Assembly: GCA_029817715.1 (NCBI GenBank) | Contig: JARUPY010000290.1 | Span: 5,890,001-5,954,000 of the forward strand | From: Melastoma dodecandrum | Taxonomy: Eukaryota; Streptophyta; Magnoliopsida; Myrtales; Melastomataceae | Direction of reading: 5' to 3' | Length of the DNA: 64,000 nucleotides | Shown: positions 58,522 through 64,000 of the stretch, piece after piece | Layout: each line of letters opens with the position of its first letter | How positions within the stretch are numbered: position 1 is the stretch's first letter | Made by a program: the position numbers and the translations under genes | The notes under the pieces: model-generated | What the model was told of the DNA's origin: nothing | What the model saw: only the letters and a program-made list of their open reading frames with translations | Databases searched by the model: none

Positions 58522-59907
58522 TCATGAGCAATACTGCATGAACTCGGCGTCCGCCTCCATCCTATCCATCGCGTCGCAGCACAGCACGACCTCGAGGTCC
58601 ACGCTCCCGTCCCCTTCACTCCCCGGGAAGGCCGACATCTTCCCGTCGAACTTGTTCGCTGCCCCGCTCCTCACCGCCACGGGCTTCCCCCACCCGAAGT
58701 CGTTGTTGTACATTGGGAACCTCGGGGAGCTCCCCATGGTCATTGATGCCCCATCGAAGTTCCCCAGCGGGAACACCCTCGGGTCTGCCTCCCACTCTGC
58801 TATCCTCTGCCGTACCCTGCCGTTCACGTGCTTTACCACGTTATCGTGAAGCAGCCCCGCGCTCCATCCCAGGCTGTTTGATAACACCTCGCCGACCTTT
58901 GCCACTGTCGCGGTGCTCTGAATCGCATTCCCAAAGTAGAAAGGGTCCATCCGTGGCTCGACTCTGTGGCGACAGTTGACCGCCATGCGGAACGTGGTTG
59001 TCTTCTCTGAGCTCAACTTCCTCGCACGCGTGACTGACTGCCACATCAGCGCGCACAGCGACTGGAACGAAGATATTTCGACCGATGACCTGATTTTGAC
59101 ATTGATCTTGTCATTGCTCTGTTTGCCCATGATCTCAGAGTTATTTGCGATCGTACAATTCCCACAGCTCGGGCTGTCCTTGTTGGTCAGTTCCTTGAGC
59201 TTCAAAATGGACTCCCTGGAGAAATGGAAGATCCTCTCCCGAATAGGCTCATCCTGTGAGAAGCTGACGGCAGGACCGCCAGCAGGGAAGCTGAGTACAG
59301 CGGTCGTGTCAAAGGGCGAGCCATCACGGGAGAAGTCCGGCAGGATTTTGACGTTAGTGGCTTCCGTGCGAGCGACAGAGGCAAACGAGTTGAAGAAATG
59401 CCAGAAGGAGGTGCCGTCCACGACGGCGTGGTTGGCAGAGATTCCAACAAAAATACCATCCGCAATCACCGTGACCTTGACTGCGAGCAGGGGCAGGGCA
59501 TGGCCATGGTAACTCACGACACGGTCCAGGAGGAACAAGTCATTGAGAAGGGTAGACGGGACGGATACAGGGTCCACAAGGGAGAGGGACGAGACGGAGG
59601 GAGCAGAGGCAAAGACCAGAGGGACGCCGCCAGAGGAGGGTAGTAGCATATGGTGGGAGGAGGAGAGGCGAGAGGCTAGAGGGGGAAAAAGGGAGAGGAC
59701 GGACGAGAGGGCGCGACGGAAGAGGGAAGGGAGGGAGGGAATGAGGGAGGGAGGAGGCAGAGGGAGGAGGACTCCCTTCTGGATGTAGTGGCAGGACAAC
59801 ATGGGGAGGTCGGAGGCGGAAAGGCGAAGCGGGGGGTGGGTGGCGGCGGCCGGGTTGGAAGGGTGGACTACGAGCTGGGAGGTGACGGAGATGTGGGACG
59901 ACGGCAT
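58522..59907 (-). CDS. BAHD acyltransferase (At3g50280-like)
   Basis: The intact intronless 461-residue protein has normal BAHD length. It transfers an acyl group from a CoA thioester to an alcohol or amine acceptor, probably in the cytosol. Both family motifs are present: HAVVD (HxxxD, residues 160-164, catalytic His160) and DFGWG (403-407). The N-terminal phrase LSCHYIQKGVL and the overall layout resemble the group of uncharacterised acetyltransferases around Arabidopsis At3g50280 rather than HCT or anthocyanin acyltransferases. Donor and acceptor cannot be read from sequence. The start Met lies just before the first conserved strand, and a TATA box is about 80 bp upstream. GC content is clearly higher than in the retrotransposon block. 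Confidence 0.93.
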   Translation of the reverse strand: MPSSHISVTSQLVVHPSNPAAATHPPLRLSASDLPMLSCHYIQKGVLLPLPPPSLIPSLPSLFRRALSSVLSLFPPLASRLSSSHHMLLPSSGGVPLVFASAPSVSSLSLVDPVSVPSTLLNDLFLLDRVVSYHGHALPLLAVKVTVIADGIFVGISANHAVVDGTSFWHFFNSFASVARTEATNVKILPDFSRDGSPFDTTAVLSFPAGGPAVSFSQDEPIRERIFHFSRESILKLKELTNKDSPSCGNCTIANNSEIMGKQSNDKINVKIRSSVEISSFQSLCALMWQSVTRARKLSSEKTTTFRMAVNCRHRVEPRMDPFYFGNAIQSTATVAKVGEVLSNSLGWSAGLLHDNVVKHVNGRVRQRIAEWEADPRVFPLGNFDGASMTMGSSPRFPMYNNDFGWGKPVAVRSGAANKFDGKMSAFPGSEGDGSVDLEVVLCCDAMDRMEADAEFMQYCS

Positions 59908-59982
59908 TTTTTATGCTTGGAATTTCGGCTGAAGATGGATGGATGGATGATTCCTTTGGAGTTGCTGCAAAACGAGGAGGCG

Positions 59983-59991
59983 TTTTATATA
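59983..59991 (-). promoter_or_regulatory. TATA box of the BAHD gene
   Basis: The minus strand reads TATATAAAA, 76-84 bases before the ATG at 59907. Confidence 0.6.
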
Positions 59992-60745
59992 GAAGAATTG
60001 GGTGCATGCACTTATTACTAAAGACCAAATTATCCGTTAATCACTTCCGGGGAGTTACGTACTTTTCATGATAATCTCAAAACTATCTTTTTTACTACTA
60101 CACTCACAGCGACTTGAGTTCTTGATGTTGTTGTTGACTCCTCAGGAGTTCGACATTCATTCAACCCCAAAAACGTGCTCAATGACTTTTCCCTCTTACA
60201 AGGCGCATTTTATTTTATACAAATGCAGTGCAAAATGGGGCCCACCGATTGTCACAACTTTCTTTCCTTCTTTATTTTGTATATAATATAGTCGAGCATT
60301 AAATAAATGTGGTATAATTCTAATTTTCATCTCAAGAGTGGTGTCGGGAGGAAGGTTTGAGTCACGTTTCGGCATGTAATTGGACAAAATCCATTAAGGG
60401 ATGTGGGCGTGTCGAAGTTTCTTGTTAATATATCTTATAGTAATATATGACCCATCTTTTGGGACAAACAAGGGGATCATAGACAAGAAGAGATAAAGAG
60501 GGTTGTCGGGTTATTTGAATTGGGAAACGCAGTCACGGGTTCAATGAACCTTTGCAGTGAACGTGCCATGACTTGAGAATTTGGTGCTCATCAGTCGACC
60601 GACCCCTAATGAGAGTAGATGATTAGATTAGGTTTAGTTGGTAACCCCAAGAAGGCCTACCTACGTTACGTGTCGTGTAAACAAACCGCAAGACAAAGGG
60701 AAGACCAAAACACACCACCCTTCGGACAGGACCGACCACCGGTCA
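59992..60745. other. Intergenic between BAHD and SQD2
   Basis: The right part probably holds the SQD2 3' UTR, and the left part the BAHD upstream region. No gene seen. Confidence 0.6.
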
Positions 60746-63700
60746 TCATGATCCGTACGTCACCGGAGGCGATGACTGGAATATTCTCTTTGCCAGCCAC
60801 TGGATTGGTCTCAGCAGCTGCGTCCTCTTCTTCCTCCAGAACCATATGGCCGCATTGTACTGCTCGTTCCTTATCTTCCGGGTCGCAGCCCTCCAGTCGT
60901 ACTTCTCCATCTCCTCCCGGGCTGCCTTCCCTATCGTTTCCCTGTACCCGCGGTCTCGTAGCAGCGGCTCTAGCTTGCTCATGCAGTCGTCGACGTCCCC
61001 CGGCGTGAAGAGGAACCCGATCTTCCCGTCGTCCTCCTCAGGGATGATGTCGACGAGCCCCCCGGCACGTGCAGCCACGACAGGGAGTCCTGAGGACATC
61101 GCCTCCAGGACGACCAGGCCGAGCGTCTCGGATTCCGACGGCATCACGAAGACGTCACCGCTTGCGTATGCCTGAGATAGCTCTTCACCAGAAAGCATCC
61201 CCGTGAATACGGCTGGCAGGCCGGTAAACATCCTCTCCAGCTCCGGCCTGTCATTATGTAGAAAGGTGGTGATTACAGAACTTCTGATCTCACATTGATC
61301 ATGCAACAAAAATAGTTTATCTTTGGAACAGAACCAAATGCAGAATGTGGTCAAATTACCTGAATGGTCCATCGCCAATGAATGCAATTCGAACGTCAGG
61401 AAGCCTATCCATGACACTGCATCATATAGATGAAAGAAGGTTTATTGTAGCTCGATGCCAATTTTCTGAAGAAATTATGATTGATCAATTTTTCTCAGTG
61501 GAACACAAAGTCCCCGAGAAGAGGTGCACCTTTTCAGGAATTCCAAACTCTTTTCAACTCCAAGACGGCCTACGTGGACAATTAATGGTTTCTCAGTCTC
61601 ACCGTCGCTGAAGGACAAAATACATTAAAGATTTAGTAGAAGTGAAGCCATTGAAATATCCTCAGACGAGTATAAGGAAAGAAAAACGTTTACACACCTC
61701 AGTCTGTATCGCATTTCGTCGGAACGGAAGCGAGGGTGGAAGCTTTCAGAATCGACACCCTTGTTCCATATCCGGATCTTGTTAGCTGAAAAGGACAAAA
61801 AGAATCCGGGTCAACAACTATCTAACACTTCCAAAGGAACGTATCCTAACTTTCCCAAACTGATAGGATAAAGAGACAGGAGCAACTGGAGCTATGAATC
61901 TCTGCCACTAGGAAGACTGGGTTTGAGTCAATTCACCTGCAGTAACTCTGGCTTCTTGTAATTCTCTTCCAAGGGCCCCCGACGGCACCAGTGTTAGATC
62001 AGCAGCTCTGTGAAGAAACTCTGCCGGAAAGAAACAGGCAGAGTAATTAGTTATGAATCGGGTGCGAAGTCCATAAACCTTGGACAAAGTTATAGTCGAC
62101 TTACTGATAATAAGCCACATAGGTTTTACCAGCCAGCTGAAAGTGTACCTCGGAATATATCTGCCACACATAAACAGATACATCAATCACGTCTCAACCA
62201 TCATATCCCTTCCACTAAAGAGAGCCTTTGAGAAGTGAGTTCAATGACACAAACCAAACTTACACGGGCACATGAGTATGGTAGGACATCACCAATGGGA
62301 CGCATAACATTTTTGCAATGGCGAGAGCACCAAAAACCTGCAAGCCCCACAAAATTTAAAACTCAGGATGAATGAAAATCGATAACATCACAGCAGATTA
62401 GAAATTACCATAACTCCAGGAGAAGATGCGTGAATTATGTCAGGCTTAAACCTTGCAACCTCTGATATAATCCTTGGGCTGAGGGCCAGAGAAAGAGGGA
62501 CCTTTTGATACCAGGGACAAGGGAAACTGTAGAAAATCAGGTAAGAATAACATCAGAAACAAATTAAACTTCTACATGAGAAGAAATATCTTAAACTATC
62601 CCATACTCGACTCACCCACAACAACTGGCAGGTTTCAACAAACCAAGAATGACCGATTGTTAACGCATGGCAGTCGAGTGAAAAAATGAAAGGAAATCTA
62701 AGCAGTGTTCTCCATCCCTCTTGGGAAGGTCAAGGGCTTCTGCAACTATAATACTACGCACGGAAAACCTTATATAATTGACAGGTAGTTCACATACTCT
62801 ACTTGTCTTTTATCAAGTTGATTACAGCTTCATCGTAATCAAATACTACAGTCCCTATAGGGGAATAACAATCAATATAAATGATTGATGCATTATACCT
62901 TCTTGACCCGATAATTTTAGCTCCATAAAATTCATCTGGCACTCCTTCATGAGTAGTGACCACCATCACCTGAATAACCAATTGCAAAGAATTAATACTT
63001 CAAAAGAAAACTAGAAGCAGAGCAACTCTCCGTCACAGGAAAAGCATTGATATTTTCGTAAACCAGCTAAAGTATAAATTATCCGATAAAATTAGGCAGC
63101 TTAAGCATTAGTGGGAATATAGTCGGTACCCATTTTAGACCTTACACTGCACATTGTTTGTTCAATCAACATAGTTCAATGATCACAGATCATATTACAG
63201 ATGAAGGGAAACTCAGGGCATTACCTCATCTCCCATCTCTCGCAAGTACCTAATGAAGTTCTGGAAGCGATTCTTATACCCTGATACATACCTGAAAAGA
63301 TAGAAAGAGGAAAAAAAAGTTGTCACTTGGAGTATCCAATCTTCAGCTAAGACAGGGCTTTGAAAGCCACCACAGAATAAGAGCATTCAATTAATGCCAA
63401 ACCGAAAACATATATTGTAGTTAGATCATGTCATAAACAAGCAAACGTCACTTCCTGCGGCCAATAGCCACATCCATTCTAAAAAAACCCATCAGCATGA
63501 ACAGGTACATTCCACTCGTGGACAGACATCAGACTCACCCACTCAAAGAATAGCTTCACTAACGTACAAAACAACAAAGGCCTCGGAGATGCAATCAGAC
63601 AAAATGCAGACCAACCCCTACAAAAGCATCCACTGTAACTCAGCATCGCAAGCAATGGGACTCCAAAACCACCACACGGTAATTCCGTCGAGCACAAAGA

Positions 63701-64000
63701 ACCCAATCCCCCTTTAACAAAGACCCAGAGCTCGACCCACCCAAACAGCCGCATCAAAGATGCCGACTTTCAGTCACATTAACCCTCAAAACCGCGGGGA
63801 AGGAATCACTCACGCGAAGGGCGAGGGCTCGACGAAAAGAACGATGCGGCGTGGCCGGGAGCTGTTTTCAGAATCAAAGACGAGAGGAACAGACTCCTCC
63901 TCCTCCTCCTCCTCCGCCACGTCCTCAACCTTTTCCTTCCTATACTCGGCGAAGAAAGTCATCCTGCGGCGAGCTATCCCACCAAGACTCCTCCTTTCGA
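60746..64000 (-). CDS. SQD2: UDP-sulfoquinovose:diacylglycerol sulfoquinovosyltransferase, 5' end outside window
   Basis: Eleven exons on the minus strand were placed by splice sites and reading phase: 64000-63814 (partial), 63291-63225, 62969-62899, 62526-62409, 62337-62264, 62160-62105, 62020-61937, 61785-61698, 61607-61530, 61416-61360 and 61247-60746. All phases agree and give 459 residues here. The enzyme makes sulfolipid (SQDG) in the chloroplast envelope from UDP-sulfoquinovose and diacylglycerol. Matches in order: RRIVLFVEPSPFAYVSGYKN (GT4 N-lobe), MVVTTHEGVPDEFYGAKIIG, FKPDIIHASSPGVMVFGALA, SYHTHVPVYIPRYTFSWLVK, NKGVDSESFHPRFRS, and the donor-site motif VMPSESETLGLVVLEAMSSG. An acidic run of seven Glu precedes the catalytic domain. 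The missing part is mainly the transit peptide. Confidence 0.94.

Noticed and set aside
57956..58531. 191-codon minus-strand frame overlapping the BAHD stop
   Set aside because: No motif and probably 3' UTR; it is extended by low-complexity sequence.
59540..60028. Long frames on both strands at the BAHD 5' end
   Set aside because: GC-rich, proline-, arginine- and glycine-biased shadows of the BAHD N-terminus.
60746..61417. A single 223-codon frame at the SQD2 3' end read as a full protein
   Set aside because: Its first about 57 codons are intron and a short exon read in the wrong frame; splice sites and phase support the 11-exon model.

Overview
This is nuclear DNA from a flowering plant, most likely a eudicot. 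Three signs support that: intron-containing plant genes, a plastid sulfolipid gene (SQD2 type), and plant Ty3/gypsy and Ty1/copia retrotransposons with tRNA-Asp and tRNA-iMet primer sites. I cannot name the species; an order such as Myrtales would be a guess. No bacterial feature, CRISPR array, rRNA or tRNA gene was seen.

Layout. 0-8.4 kb: a small secreted Gnk2/DUF26 protein, decayed subtilase and UGT71-like genes, and an intact intronless berberine-bridge-enzyme-like (BBE-like) oxidase. 8.6-19.0 kb: a complete 10.4 kb Athila-like gypsy element on the minus strand (target duplication CGGTT). 19.36-24.50 kb: a complete 5.1 kb copia element on the plus strand (target duplication ACTGA) with one open gag-pol frame. 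25-31.7 kb: a second Gnk2-like frame, a probable LTR remnant, and a dead caffeic-acid-type O-methyltransferase. 31.7-37.1 kb: a copia element with several stops. 37.5-42.3 kb: a third Gnk2-like gene with a clear TATA box, then an inverted copy of the 4.7-8.4 kb segment whose BBE-like gene is dead and cut by a copia deletion derivative. 44.8-52.5 kb: UGT71-like fragments around an intact two-exon DIVARICATA-type MYB gene, and a chimera of a partial MYB copy with a UGT inverted repeat. 52.5-57.6 kb: another decayed copia. 58.5-64 kb: an ordinary gene-dense end with a BAHD acyltransferase and an 11-exon SQD2 gene running off the right edge.

How it works together. The right end (MYB, BAHD, SQD2) looks like normal euchromatin. 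The left two thirds is a transposon-rich block in which secreted-defence-like and specialised-metabolism genes (DUF26, BBE-like, UGT71, OMT, subtilase) were duplicated, inverted, truncated and interrupted. The two best leads for something undescribed are a short palindrome (consensus GGACGCGTCC) repeated 12 times across the LTRs, 3' region and gag-pol frame of the gypsy element, and a near-perfectly centred inverted repeat of a UGT71-like exon next to a MYB fragment that could give a hairpin transcript.
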